In this document: piece by piece, positions 13,790 through 21,113 of the stretch
Numbering within the stretch: the first letter of the stretch is position 1
Layout: each line of letters begins with the position of its first letter
Origin: a virus
DNA length: 21,200 bases
Virus record (IMG/VR): IMGVR_UViG_3300044823_000114
Coordinates: 1-21,200 of that record
Direction: 5' to 3' (one strand)
Translations under genes and position numbers: made by a program
Notes under the pieces: model-generated
What the model saw: the letters and a program-made list of their open reading frames with translations, nothing else
Databases searched by the model: none
What the model was told of the DNA's origin: nothing

Positions 13790-16102
13790 CTACAAATTTA
13801 ATTGCTTTTTAAGCTCGGTTACGGTGTCTTTCAACATTTCACCAAGCTCATTCACGTCGACGGTGTAGACTTCTTCGACGTCTTCGAGTTTCTTTGCAGT
13901 TGGTTGTCCGGGCGTTGTCGGCGGGTTCACCGGCTCTTGGTCTTCGGGTTCGGTGTTCTGTTCGTCGTTACCACCCTCTTCCTTATCGAGAACCGATTTT
14001 ACCGCATCGAAGCCTTTCTGATAGCACTTGATAGCCTCGTCGTGAGCCGCTGCCGCTTTCGCGTGGGCTTTCGTTACCGCCTCGTGTGCTTTCATGGCTG
14101 CTTCGTGATGCCCGAATCCTTCTGAGAATTTACCGAGCGCTTCGTTAAGCGCTGTGCCGGTATCCTTAGAGATTCGTCTACCTGCCTTCGTCGTCGTAAT
14201 ATCCATCATTTTTTTGAATAGTTTAGTCGCTTCTTTCTCGTCGTCGGACTCCCACGGTGCGCTATCGCCGAAATCGTGGTAGTGCTTCTCGAGATGTGAT
14301 TTAATAGCAGCTAGGTCACCGGCTGGAACCTTAAGAGGACTCCGTGCTCCTTGTATAGCTCCACCGCAACCCTGCACGCCGTTTAATACGCACGAGTGCG
14401 AACCGCTTGCCATATGATGCGGAAGCTTGTAACTACTCTTCGCGTCGGGGTCACCATCGGGGTCGACCCACGTACACATAATCTTTAAATCATCGGGTTC
14501 GGCTGCTGCGATTTGACCGGGGCCGTCCCACGCTGCGTCTTCACTGGCTAGGGGTGTTTTCGTATAAGGAATTGCACCCTTAGTCGTCTTACTTCCGCGA
14601 GCTTCGTCGCAGTCGGTCGGAGATTTGTCTTCTTTACATTTCTCGTCAGCGAAATTATCGCACCCACCGCATTGCCTACCGTTCGGTGCTTTCTCGTGCT
14701 TCTCTTCGTCTTTAGGCGGCTCTTCATCTTCACCGTCATTAGAATTATCACACGAGTCGGGAGTTTCGTCTTGACTACACTGCCCGTCTTTGAAGTTCTT
14801 GCACTCGCCGCACGCGTCTTCGTTTGCACTAACAGCTTTCTCGTCGACTTCTTTCGTAGCCTCTTCGACGTCTTTAACTTCGTCTTTAGATTCTTCGACG
14901 TCTTTAGCTACGTCTTCTTTAGAATCGACTTCCTTTTGCTTAGCAGAACCCGATTGGTCATCGGTACTAACATCCCACGGTAAGTCTTCTTTAAACTCAC
15001 TCATATGTTGGTTCATATGGTCGAGAATAATCTGGTTATCGTTCTGCGTGAAACCGAGGTGGTCAACGTCGCCATCCTGAGTACTTTCTTGTTTCATATG
15101 CCCCTCGTCGTCCTGTTCTGGTGTGACGAGTAGCTGTGCGGCGACGGCTTTACCGATTCGCTTAACCGCTTTTAGATTAACCTCATGAGGCGCATCGCCT
15201 GTGTGATGTGCATATTGATAACCGTCTTTAGTCGACTCGTCATCGCCGGTAAATCCCGCGTGCATTGCGCGAAAGTGCTCTGCCTTAGTAGCCTTAGAGC
15301 GTTCTGAATTCGCGTTCCACGTGGCGTCTTTAGCAGAGAGTGGCGTGCCGTTTGGGTGAGCGTCTTTATAACTTATCGCTCCTTTTCGCATTTTGACATC
15401 TCCTTTATTATTAGTGTCGCCGCCTTCAGGCACAAGTGCGCCACCTGCGGCCTCATCTGAAATTCCTAACGCTTTTTCGTTAGGACACGAACAATTTTTA
15501 AGGGCATCTTCGGCCCATTTCTTAAGCTCGACCCTCATCGATTTAAGTTCATTATTCGTAACGTCCTTCGCGCTCGCGCCTATTTGCAGCGCTCCGGGAT
15601 TCGACGGCACAGGTACACAAGAGTATTCAATTAAATCTTGCTTCATAAAGTGCGTACCGCCTAAATAATTCGCATCTCCATTCTGTTTCTTCATAGCCTC
15701 CCAATCGATAGGATAAAAGCCAGCAGAAACAGCGTTAAGAAAACCATTTTTATAAAATCTAAACACGGTGCTTCCACGAAGTCCGTGATAATCCGCGTCG
15801 TATAATTCGTCTGGTGTAAATTCAACTATTGAATTAAGCGCAGTTCCCACGACCCACGTCTTTATAGCGCGGCCTACGGGGAGCTTCGTATAATCGTGAG
15901 CCCACATGACGACGGGGTTTTTGGTGTAATTACCGAGCGTCCACCCTTTTGCGTCTAAACTATCGCCGTCGCGGTCGACCTCTTCGTTGCTTACGGTAAA
16001 AGCAAGACGCATCGCGCTATCGGTTGAAACGTCTTTAACTTCGCTTAGCTTAAGGGTCTTATAGACCGGAACGCCCTGTACAACCTCATCTATGAGCGTC
16101 AT
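13790..16102 (-). CDS. Prohead serine protease fused to accessory domains and a scaffold-like tail
   Basis: This 770-residue protein is far longer than a plain prohead protease (about 180-250). Residues 1-180 match the S78 / HK97 family: NPVVMWAHDY with likely catalytic His69, LNAVSAGFYP with likely Ser126, and LIEYSCVPVPSNPGALQIGA. Residues 239-377 and 508-618 are two diverged copies of a domain with SAKDATWNA / ASEDAAWDG, YQYAHH / YKLPHH and a closing MSEFKEDLPWD / YHDFGDSAPWE; such a domain occurs in other phage proteases. Between them lie an acidic linker and two Cys knuckles. Residues 641-770 are helical and charged with repeated AHE/AHD motifs, like a scaffold or delta domain. The ATG has AAGGTGGAAG upstream. 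It cleaves capsid precursors and may also scaffold them. Confidence 0.88.
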   Translation of the reverse strand: MTLIDEVVQGVPVYKTLKLSEVKDVSTDSAMRLAFTVSNEEVDRDGDSLDAKGWTLGNYTKNPVVMWAHDYTKLPVGRAIKTWVVGTALNSIVEFTPDELYDADYHGLRGSTVFRFYKNGFLNAVSAGFYPIDWEAMKKQNGDANYLGGTHFMKQDLIEYSCVPVPSNPGALQIGASAKDVTNNELKSMRVELKKWAEDALKNCSCPNEKALGISDEAAGGALVPEGGDTNNKGDVKMRKGAISYKDAHPNGTPLSAKDATWNANSERSKATKAEHFRAMHAGFTGDDESTKDGYQYAHHTGDAPHEVNLKAVKRIGKAVAAQLLVTPEQDDEGHMKQESTQDGDVDHLGFTQNDNQIILDHMNQHMSEFKEDLPWDVSTDDQSGSAKQKEVDSKEDVAKDVEESKDEVKDVEEATKEVDEKAVSANEDACGECKNFKDGQCSQDETPDSCDNSNDGEDEEPPKDEEKHEKAPNGRQCGGCDNFADEKCKEDKSPTDCDEARGSKTTKGAIPYTKTPLASEDAAWDGPGQIAAAEPDDLKIMCTWVDPDGDPDAKSSYKLPHHMASGSHSCVLNGVQGCGGAIQGARSPLKVPAGDLAAIKSHLEKHYHDFGDSAPWESDDEKEATKLFKKMMDITTTKAGRRISKDTGTALNEALGKFSEGFGHHEAAMKAHEAVTKAHAKAAAAHDEAIKCYQKGFDAVKSVLDKEEGGNDEQNTEPEDQEPVNPPTTPGQPTAKKLEDVEEVYTVDVNELGEMLKDTVTELKKQLNL
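14606..14815 (-). repeat. Two Cys-knuckle copies inside the protease gene
   Basis: C431, C434, C442 and C451 of the protease and C478, C481, C489 and C498 share the spacing C-x2-C-x7-C-x8-C, and the surroundings are alike: CGECKNFKDGQCSQDETPDS and CGGCDNFADEKCKEDKSPTD. Each is likely a small zinc site. They are joined by an acidic linker. Confidence 0.8.
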
Positions 16103-16150
16103 TCTTCCACCTTCTTTACTTAATTAACGTCTTTCATACCCCAGTTGTGT

Positions 16151-16804
16151 CTAGGGCAGGCCTCCAAATACATGAAATGAATACGAGATAAACACTAAGA
16201 TACACAAGAACGCGAATGATGCAAACGCACCTATAATCTTCCAGTTAAATCTAATTTTGTCGTGTAAAACCTCAACACGTAAGGTCTCCACCTTCTCATC
16301 CGCTCTTTCCTTAGCGGCCAAAGTCTTTTCATCGGCACGTTCAAGCGCTGCGAGTGTCTTTTCATCGACGCTCGCAAGAGCGGTGAGTAGATGTGCGTCC
16401 CTCGTAGACTCGCGCGCTATGGCTGTACGTTCAGTCTCGGCGAATTTGCTTGTCATGCTAAGACTAAAAGCGTCGACCTTCGTTACTATGTTATGAATAT
16501 CATCACCCACGCCGTCGATTTTTCCGTCGAGTGTATTAAGAATGCCGTTTTGTCGAATACTATTAGCCTCGTACGCTTTAAGGCGCTCGTCGTGCTGACC
16601 AATGCTTATCTGACATTGTTTCACGCAGGCTTCCATTGCGTCTAGTTCTACTTTTTGCGCAAGCGTGGCGTGCTTTTGCTCGTCGCGTATGCTTTCGATA
16701 AGTGTGATATTCTGTTCTAACTTGGAATTAACACCATTAATTTTCTTAAGTTCCGAGTCTAGCTCAGTTTTAACGGCCTTAACGTCCTTCTTCAAGTCTT
16801 CCAT
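16151..16804 (-). CDS. Coiled-coil protein with C-terminal membrane anchor
   Basis: Most of this 217-residue protein is charged helix. Residues 147-170 hold an 11-residue tandem pattern (DEKTLAALERA, DEKTLAAKERA, then DEKVETLRV), typical of a hendecad coiled coil. Residues 187-210 form one hydrophobic segment (IIGAFASFAFLCILVFISY), and the last residues are HVFGGLP. This predicts a tail-anchored protein with a long coiled-coil stalk. It lies between portal and protease genes with a Shine-Dalgarno site (CGGTGGAAG), so it may be made with the head proteins. A membrane role in assembly, lysis or exclusion is possible; nothing chooses between them. Confidence 0.75.
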   Translation of the reverse strand: MEDLKKDVKAVKTELDSELKKINGVNSKLEQNITLIESIRDEQKHATLAQKVELDAMEACVKQCQISIGQHDERLKAYEANSIRQNGILNTLDGKIDGVGDDIHNIVTKVDAFSLSMTSKFAETERTAIARESTRDAHLLTALASVDEKTLAALERADEKTLAAKERADEKVETLRVEVLHDKIRFNWKIIGAFASFAFLCILVFISYSFHVFGGLP

Positions 16805-16817
16805 ACTTCCACCGCCG

Positions 16818-17045
16818 TTAGGTATTATCGTTAGGCCGCAACTTCACGTCGATTAACTTATTCTGCTCTTCTTTCTCGAGCGTTGCTAGCTTTATAAAAC
16901 ACGGATTACAGAGCCACTTTAGATGTTCGGGAGTTCCAAATAATGTGAATCGTTTTGATGTACCGTCATCGTTAAACCACGACGTTTTACAGTTAGCGCA
17001 GTGGTCGGGCGGCATTAAAGTGATAATGGGTAATTTTGTAGGCAT
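16818..17045 (-). CDS. Small Cys4 zinc-binding protein
   Basis: This 75-residue protein has two CxxC pairs (HCANCKTSW and WLCNPCFIKL) about 30 residues apart, as in a zinc ribbon, followed by a short charged helix and an unstructured end. The ATG shares a base with the TAA of the portal gene (TAATG), so it is probably translated by re-initiation after the portal. Function is unknown; association with the portal or packaging complex is only suggested by position. Confidence 0.75.
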   Translation of the reverse strand: MPTKLPIITLMPPDHCANCKTSWFNDDGTSKRFTLFGTPEHLKWLCNPCFIKLATLEKEEQNKLIDVKLRPNDNT

Positions 17046-18460
17046 TATTGTTTCCTCGGTCGTCGTGTGTACCGTTCTAAGTCTCTTAGGCGTTTTGTTT
17101 TCTTACCGCGAATCTTGCCGAACGGCGTTTTAGTCTCGCCATATGCCTCTTTACCGGCTTGCGGTGGTGGCGCGACGGCCGGAACCTGCACTATGCCTTT
17201 CTTTAGACTCGAAAGAACCTGTACGTTAATTGGTACAACGAAACACTCGCCGTCACCATCGGGTAACGGGTCGTATTCCATTAATGCTCGCCATTCGTCA
17301 ATCATAAGCGCCGTCGGCATAAACCGAGCAGCTTTTAGGATTATGTCCTTATCTTTCTGCACCGGATTAACGTAGAGCATCACCAATTCGCCAGTGTCGT
17401 CGAATCGGGGAATTAGTTGTTTATTAAGAACCTCTTGTAAAAAGTCAAGTCGGGGTCGAAGCGTATAACGAGAAAAGAATAAGTCTGCTGCGTCGATAGT
17501 TGCTCTATTCGACGACTGAAGAATTCCAAGTATCTCGGGTGGCACACCGATAACTGAAGCCACGACGTCTCTCTGATGCTGTCGTAGGTTTACAATATCC
17601 GCGCCTTCGAACTTCTGAGAGAGTTCTTTTATCTCTACCTTTCGGCTTAAGAATCGAACTTTTCCGGCGTTCCAAAATCCCTGATGCTGTAGGTTCCAAT
17701 CGTCTTCGAGCTGCTTCACACGTTCTGCGTTAAGCCCTTCTCCGTAAATGAGCAGTGGTGGCCGTGCTTGATTATTAAAGTAGCTTAATACATAACGAGA
17801 AGCAGCGTCGTCCGTGTCGAGGTCATGAGAAAGAGATTGCGCTAGGCCAACACCTCTAGAATACGGGTCGGCCGGGTCTGGGTGCGCGAACCAGATAACC
17901 TCGCCCATATCGAGCTTGAATTCGCCCTTCGGCCCCGAAATAGTAAAATACGGCTCATCGGCGGTTGGTGTTCGAACTACCTTACCGGGGGATATAGGAT
18001 AAGCGTTTATGACGCCCTGTATCGGCACCATCCACCAAAAAGCCTCACCTACAAGTTCTAAATAAACTTGCGTGAGCCATATTAATTGTTGAAAACTAAA
18101 CTGAGAATTAGGATTATTAATAAAAACTTGAAGCGGAATAATTTCTTGCGGCTCTTCCTCTATAACGTTCATTCCGCCCGTTTTATTGGGCTCGTTTCGA
18201 ACGAAACGAATGTCCCAATCGTTCTGAGCGATAGAATTAGCTACCTTTGTTACCGAGGTTCGTAACCACGGGAGTTCTGCAAAAGCTTTTAAATATGCGG
18301 GAATATCTCGCTTTATAGAAGCAGTAACTTGGTCACCGACGATTCTCGCGAGAACGTCTTGGTCGCTACTCGGCGTTTGATTTAATTGTTGAATACCTGC
18401 GCGTAGACCAAGTCTATTAGTGAACCTTCGAAAAAGCGTCCGCTCTTCGGATTGAGCCAC
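17045..18460 (-). CDS. Portal protein, HK97 type
   Basis: This 471-residue protein matches the HK97-type portal family, which forms the dodecameric DNA entry channel at one capsid vertex. Visible landmarks are VTKVANSIAQNDWDIRF (70-86), NNPNSQFSFQQLIWLTQVYL then GEAFWWMVP (115-146), VIWFAHPDPADPYSRGVGLA (188-207), FNNQARPPLLIYGE, VASVIGVPPEILGILQSSNR and SRYTLRPRLDFLQEVLNKQL. The stem and wing regions are complete. The C-terminal about 50 residues are Pro-, Lys- and Arg-rich. Start is GTG at 18460; no strong Shine-Dalgarno site is seen, but no better start precedes the conserved part. Confidence 0.93.
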   Translation of the reverse strand: MAQSEERTLFRRFTNRLGLRAGIQQLNQTPSSDQDVLARIVGDQVTASIKRDIPAYLKAFAELPWLRTSVTKVANSIAQNDWDIRFVRNEPNKTGGMNVIEEEPQEIIPLQVFINNPNSQFSFQQLIWLTQVYLELVGEAFWWMVPIQGVINAYPISPGKVVRTPTADEPYFTISGPKGEFKLDMGEVIWFAHPDPADPYSRGVGLAQSLSHDLDTDDAASRYVLSYFNNQARPPLLIYGEGLNAERVKQLEDDWNLQHQGFWNAGKVRFLSRKVEIKELSQKFEGADIVNLRQHQRDVVASVIGVPPEILGILQSSNRATIDAADLFFSRYTLRPRLDFLQEVLNKQLIPRFDDTGELVMLYVNPVQKDKDIILKAARFMPTALMIDEWRALMEYDPLPDGDGECFVVPINVQVLSSLKKGIVQVPAVAPPPQAGKEAYGETKTPFGKIRGKKTKRLRDLERYTRRPRKQ

Positions 18461-18543
18461 CGTGTATTAGAAGCTTGCGTATCCTGATAAGCGTTCGCTA
18501 CCGCTTGTTACAAGTCTCTCTTACCAAAAAAGTAGTAGTTATC
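18461..18543. other. Intergenic gap between HNH and portal genes
   Basis: This is the longest non-coding stretch of the window (83 bases). It contains an 11-base palindrome CTTGTTACAAG at 18504-18514, suitable for a dimeric DNA-binding protein. On the minus strand TTGTAA and TTATCA are 17 bases apart, a weak match to a bacterial promoter. No terminator stem with a T-run is seen. Confidence 0.3.
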
Positions 18544-19047
18544 TTACACCTCTAAAAATTCAAGTGATTTTTTATATGCCTCGATAAGTTCGTCTCTACT
18601 CGGTAATTCACCTCGTTTTGTTTTAAGTCTATGACACGTCGCGCAAAGAATCTGAAACCCATCTGGAAAATCATTCGCGATAATCCACGCGGTAATAGAA
18701 TTAGACCCCACTTCTACTCGGTGTTTCGCACCGTCTCCGTTTTTATGGTCAATCTCTAAACAATCATAAATCGGTAATCCACAATTTGTACAATACAGCG
18801 TTCCATCTGTATAATGTGTAATAACTTTAAGTCTGTACCGCTCACTTGCACAATTACGTTTTTCCGGGTGTTCCCAATAATACTCCCGTTGTTTTCGGTT
18901 ACGTTCTTCGCTAAATTCGGGAATCTTTCGTTGTTCTCGTAGATTTTTACGCCTACGTTCTTTCTGACCTTCGCGATATTCTTTGTTATTCTTATACCGC
19001 TCGCGAGCATATTCGCGATATTCGGGGGTTTTATAATCTGTACTCAA
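18544..19047 (-). CDS. HNH endonuclease, free-standing
   Basis: This 167-residue protein has a basic helical N-terminal half (residues 8-75, rich in Arg, Lys and Glu) likely to bind DNA, and a C-terminal HNH domain: C86-x2-C89, the catalytic-type LEIDHKNGDG with H101 and N103, GFQILCATCHRLK with C135, C138 and H139. The Cys pairs should hold a structural zinc. Such stand-alone nucleases in phages are often homing elements, or assist packaging when they sit near terminase and portal genes. Start is TTG at 19047, the first possible one after an in-frame stop; the Shine-Dalgarno signal is weak. Confidence 0.88.
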   Translation of the reverse strand: MSTDYKTPEYREYARERYKNNKEYREGQKERRRKNLREQRKIPEFSEERNRKQREYYWEHPEKRNCASERYRLKVITHYTDGTLYCTNCGLPIYDCLEIDHKNGDGAKHRVEVGSNSITAWIIANDFPDGFQILCATCHRLKTKRGELPSRDELIEAYKKSLEFLEV

Positions 19048-19075
19048 CGTTTCGTTATTAAGGTTCTAACGTTAT

Positions 19076-19258
19076 TTAGTTTACGTAACAAGCATACATC
19101 GCGAGAACGATTACCGCGATTCCTGCTGCCGCTCGCGCATAACGCTCGCCATCAAACCAGAAAGTATGATACTGTCCGCCCTGTATAAGCGCGCTACCTA
19201 TGCCGTCTAGTACAATAGTTATACCTATCATTATGAGCAAAATAAAATACCATAACAT
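19076..19258 (-). CDS. Small two-helix membrane protein
   Basis: This 60-residue protein has two hydrophobic segments, about 1-18 (MLWYFILLIMIGITIVL) and 40-58 (ARAAAGIAVIVLAMYACYV), separated by a short polar loop with a charged centre (FDGERYAR). A good Shine-Dalgarno site (GGAGAG) lies in the end of the previous gene. Size and layout would suit a holin-like or other small phage membrane protein, but there is no family match and no endolysin nearby, so the function stays open. Confidence 0.65.
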   Translation of the reverse strand: MLWYFILLIMIGITIVLDGIGSALIQGGQYHTFWFDGERYARAAAGIAVIVLAMYACYVN

Positions 19259-19260
19259 TT

Positions 19261-19398
19261 TTACTCTCCTATCAACACCCTACGAATATAGCCGTTAAAA
19301 AACTTAGGACAACAATTAAACTCATCAGGTTCCCTACCTATGTCGCATACTTGTTCTTTTAACGCTTGTTTAAGATGTCCGCAGTTTTTACACTTCAT
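19261..19398 (-). CDS. Cys-rich microprotein, 45 residues
   Basis: The frame starts at an ATG that overlaps the stop of the 91-residue gene (ATGA) and ends at a TAA 2 bases before the next gene. It begins MKCKNCGHLKQALKEQVCDI and contains C3, C6, C18, C29 and C30, compatible with one zinc knuckle. The Shine-Dalgarno site of the next gene (GGAGAG) is within its last codons. No family is recognised. Exact coupling on one side and the CxxC start support a real gene. Confidence 0.65.
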   Translation of the reverse strand: MKCKNCGHLKQALKEQVCDIGREPDEFNCCPKFFNGYIRRVLIGE

Positions 19399-19670
19399 CC
19401 TTCAATACACTCATGACAGTCAAGCTTCGACGGAAGATTAAAGCCCCATATGCAAAGATGCCCTTTATTTATCGATTCTTCGTTCTTACATCGTGCCGGG
19501 CCTCTGTGTCCTACGCTCGCGCGCATTGGTGGTTTCTCTTCTTCTTCTTCTTTAGTTCTCACGGCTAAATTAACTAAGTTATTAAACGCCTGTTGTAGCT
19601 CTATAATCGCTATCTCGAGCTGCGTCACGCGCTCTTCAATCGTTAGTTCTTCGTTCGGTTCTTCGTTCAA
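19395..19670 (-). CDS. Coiled-coil protein with C-terminal Cys cluster
   Basis: This 91-residue protein begins with an acidic coiled coil (residues 8-38, ERVTQLEIAIIELQQAFNN), followed by a run of five Glu and a Cys segment with C61, C73, C85 and C88 (ending DCHECIEG), probably a zinc site. Start is TTG at 19670, chosen because GAGGTGGAG lies just upstream and it overlaps the previous TGA (TTGA). Its stop overlaps the next ATG. It could be a small oligomeric adaptor; the function is unknown. Confidence 0.7.
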   Translation of the reverse strand: MNEEPNEELTIEERVTQLEIAIIELQQAFNNLVNLAVRTKEEEEEKPPMRASVGHRGPARCKNEESINKGHLCIWGFNLPSKLDCHECIEG

Positions 19671-19792
19671 ATCTCCACCTCATTTTTTTCCTTATAACAT
19701 TTCTTATGCCAACGTTGCGTTTTTGATGCTAGATGTGACTCGCCAACGTCTATCTTCTGATTACATTTCGCGCATATAAACGGATTTTTCAT
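19667..19792 (-). CDS. Zinc-finger-like microprotein, 41 residues
   Basis: It reads MKNPFICAKCNQKIDVGESH at the start and ends with WHKKCYKEK, so C7-x2-C10 and H29-x2-C32 make a plausible single treble-clef or LIM-like zinc site. Its ATG overlaps the stop of the 97-residue gene (ATGA), and its own TGA overlaps the TTG of the 91-residue gene (TTGA). Coupling on both sides and the clean Cys/His pattern are the evidence. Target and role are unknown. Confidence 0.65.
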   Translation of the reverse strand: MKNPFICAKCNQKIDVGESHLASKTQRWHKKCYKEKNEVEI

Positions 19793-20082
19793 TTTTTACT
19801 CTTCGCGAGAATTGTATCTAGTTTCTCGAGAAACATAATCGTCCGGCATTCTGTACACTTATTTGTGTTCATCGCGTAATGCTGGTCGCACGAGCGTTGT
19901 TGTAATGTGCAAAAGTCGATAATGTTTTCCGTTTTAATGTCGTAGATTTTTTTAGTTCCGAGAATCGCATCTAGATAATCATTAATGAAAATACCTCTAC
20001 ACTCTTCGCACTCGCTACTCGACATATTATAATGTGAAGTACATGGTTGTTGGGTTATAGCACAATAGTTTGGGTCGCTCAT
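19789..20082 (-). CDS. Protein with two tandem Cys3His-Cys zinc motifs
   Basis: This 97-residue protein consists of two copies of one motif, 51 residues apart: C7-x6-C14-x2-H17-x7-C25-x2-C28 and C58-x6-C65-x2-H68-x7-C76-x2-C79. Both are followed by a similar helix (FINDYLDAILGTKK and FLEKLDTILAKSKK). A tandem duplication of a zinc-binding unit is therefore clear, though the metal is inferred. Both ends are joined to neighbours by ATGA overlaps. No known family is recognised; nucleic-acid or protein binding are both possible. Confidence 0.75.
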   Translation of the reverse strand: MSDPNYCAITQQPCTSHYNMSSSECEECRGIFINDYLDAILGTKKIYDIKTENIIDFCTLQQRSCDQHYAMNTNKCTECRTIMFLEKLDTILAKSKK

Positions 20083-20246
20083 TCTTCAAACCTTACATCG
20101 TAAGCTACCCTAAGCGCTTCTTGTATCGCTTCATTAAATGTTGCACTACGTTTTAGATTTTTCGATAGCTCAAGCCGCACATCAAGAAGTGCAAAATATG
20201 TGTTATCGTGAATCACTATTTGTCGTTGTTTATTTCGGTCACTCAT
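20079..20246 (-). CDS. Ribbon-helix-helix-like small protein, 55 residues
   Basis: The sequence begins MSDRNKQRQIVIHDNTYFAL, has a helix up to about residue 30, then ATFNEAIQEALRVAYD. A short beta strand with alternating residues, a first helix, a turn and a second helix ending at AIQEAL fit the ribbon-helix-helix DNA-binding fold (Arc or antitoxin type). It would act as a dimeric regulator. Start and stop overlap the neighbouring genes as ATGA. There is no toxin gene next to it that I recognise. The fold call is by pattern only. Confidence 0.6.
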   Translation of the reverse strand: MSDRNKQRQIVIHDNTYFALLDVRLELSKNLKRSATFNEAIQEALRVAYDVRFEE

Positions 20247-20449
20247 AATTCCTCTACACTATCTATCTTATTATTACTCGTCGTGATTCGAATCATCCTC
20301 GGGGTTCCGGCATAGAAAGATAAATTGATTAGATACGCCCCGTTACAGCCTTCGATTGAGTATTTTTTCGCCCACGAGTATTCTTCTTTCACGAACGCGG
20401 CGACACGCTCATCGAGCGTTATCGTCTTCGTCTTCTTCTTTCTCTTCAT
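20243..20449 (-). CDS. Small basic hypothetical protein
   Basis: From the ATG at 20449 it has 68 residues and a strongly basic start (MKRKKKTKTITLDERVAAF), then a mixed helix and beta part (GAYLINLSFYAGTPRMIRIT). An earlier in-frame ATG at 20491 would make 82 residues but overlap the upstream gene by 83 bases; the shorter form still overlaps it by 41. Neither start has a clear Shine-Dalgarno site. The stop overlaps the next ATG (ATGA), which supports the frame. No family recognised. Confidence 0.55.
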   Translation of the reverse strand: MKRKKKTKTITLDERVAAFVKEEYSWAKKYSIEGCNGAYLINLSFYAGTPRMIRITTSNNKIDSVEEL

Positions 20450-20654
20450 CGGAGAACCGTTCAAAGTTTCTTCCCGGTTTTGTCTCTTCATTACGAAGTC
20501 GCATTAGTAGAATCGCACTATACGGAACGAAGTCTTGTCCCTTCTCGTGTTCTACCATTATACCGTCGTCGTTATAATATCTTAACTTAACGTCCATACC
20601 ACCCTTATTAACAAGAAAGAGTTGTACGGTTCTCTCTAACCAGTTAGTTAACAT
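20409..20654 (-). CDS. Small hypothetical protein with acidic tail
   Basis: This 81-residue protein has a good Shine-Dalgarno site (AAGGAGAG) 8 bases before its ATG. The central part looks like a small beta sheet (VQLFLVNKGGMDVKLRYYND, then FVPYSAILLMRL), and the last 20 residues are very acidic (SDEEKEEDEDD). No domain is recognised and no membrane segment is seen. It overlaps the start of the following gene in another frame. Confidence 0.65.
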   Translation of the reverse strand: MLTNWLERTVQLFLVNKGGMDVKLRYYNDDGIMVEHEKGQDFVPYSAILLMRLRNEETKPGRNFERFSDEEKEEDEDDNAR

Positions 20655-20657
20655 ATG

Positions 20658-20807
20658 TTAATCTCTCCTTATGCTTTCGTTACAGTGTCGCGCTAGTTCT
20701 CTTCTCTCGCGGTCAATTTCTTTTTGTAGCGTTCTAAGCCGGTATTTATCGGCTAAAAGTCCGTGACGTCTTACGACGCATATCTTCTCGCGTCTATCTA
20801 ATGGCAT
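20658..20807 (-). CDS. Small basic helical protein, 49 residues
   Basis: The frame starts at an ATG that overlaps the end of the 105-residue gene by 14 bases and ends just before the next gene, with the Shine-Dalgarno site of that gene inside its last codons. It is rich in Arg and Lys with a helical centre (LADKYRLRTLQKEIDRERRE), as in a short coiled coil. Evidence is limited to an open frame that tiles exactly with its neighbours. Function unknown. Confidence 0.5.
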   Translation of the reverse strand: MPLDRREKICVVRRHGLLADKYRLRTLQKEIDRERRELARHCNESIRRD

Positions 20808-21111
20808 TTTCTACCTCTTTACCGAACTGATGTAATAATAGTCCTTCCTGCCACGCCTCATGGCCGATAATCACCCCTACGTTGCTTCGCGCTTTTTTTA
20901 GAATCTTACGAGTGTCATCTATCCTCCACATCTCTAAGTGGCTCATCTTTCCTTTTGCGCGTTGGTCTTGAGTATGTGCGAACAATTTTCGTTCAATTAT
21001 ACCTAAAAGTCCGTGAATCTGCTCAAGCGTGAGTTCTTCGAGTGAAAGAACCACGTCGCTATCATCGTTAAAGTTCTCTTTTAGAAAGGTTCTCCATTCA
21101 TCTGATGCCAT
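20794..21111 (-). CDS. Hypothetical helical protein
   Basis: This 105-residue protein is mostly helical and mixed-charge: an acidic start (MASDEWRTFLKENFNDDSDV), then LSLEELTLEQIHGLLGIIER and a basic middle (QRAKGKMSHLEMWRIDDTRK). No known motif or membrane segment is seen. A good Shine-Dalgarno site (GAGG) precedes the ATG within the end of the upstream frame. Function unknown. Confidence 0.65.
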   Translation of the reverse strand: MASDEWRTFLKENFNDDSDVVLSLEELTLEQIHGLLGIIERKLFAHTQDQRAKGKMSHLEMWRIDDTRKILKKARSNVGVIIGHEAWQEGLLLHQFGKEVENAIR

Positions 21112-21113
21112 TT

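Noticed and set aside
20079-20449. Toxin-antitoxin pair (ribbon-helix-helix protein with the basic neighbour)
   Set aside because: The neighbour shows no known toxin motif; the pairing rests only on adjacency.
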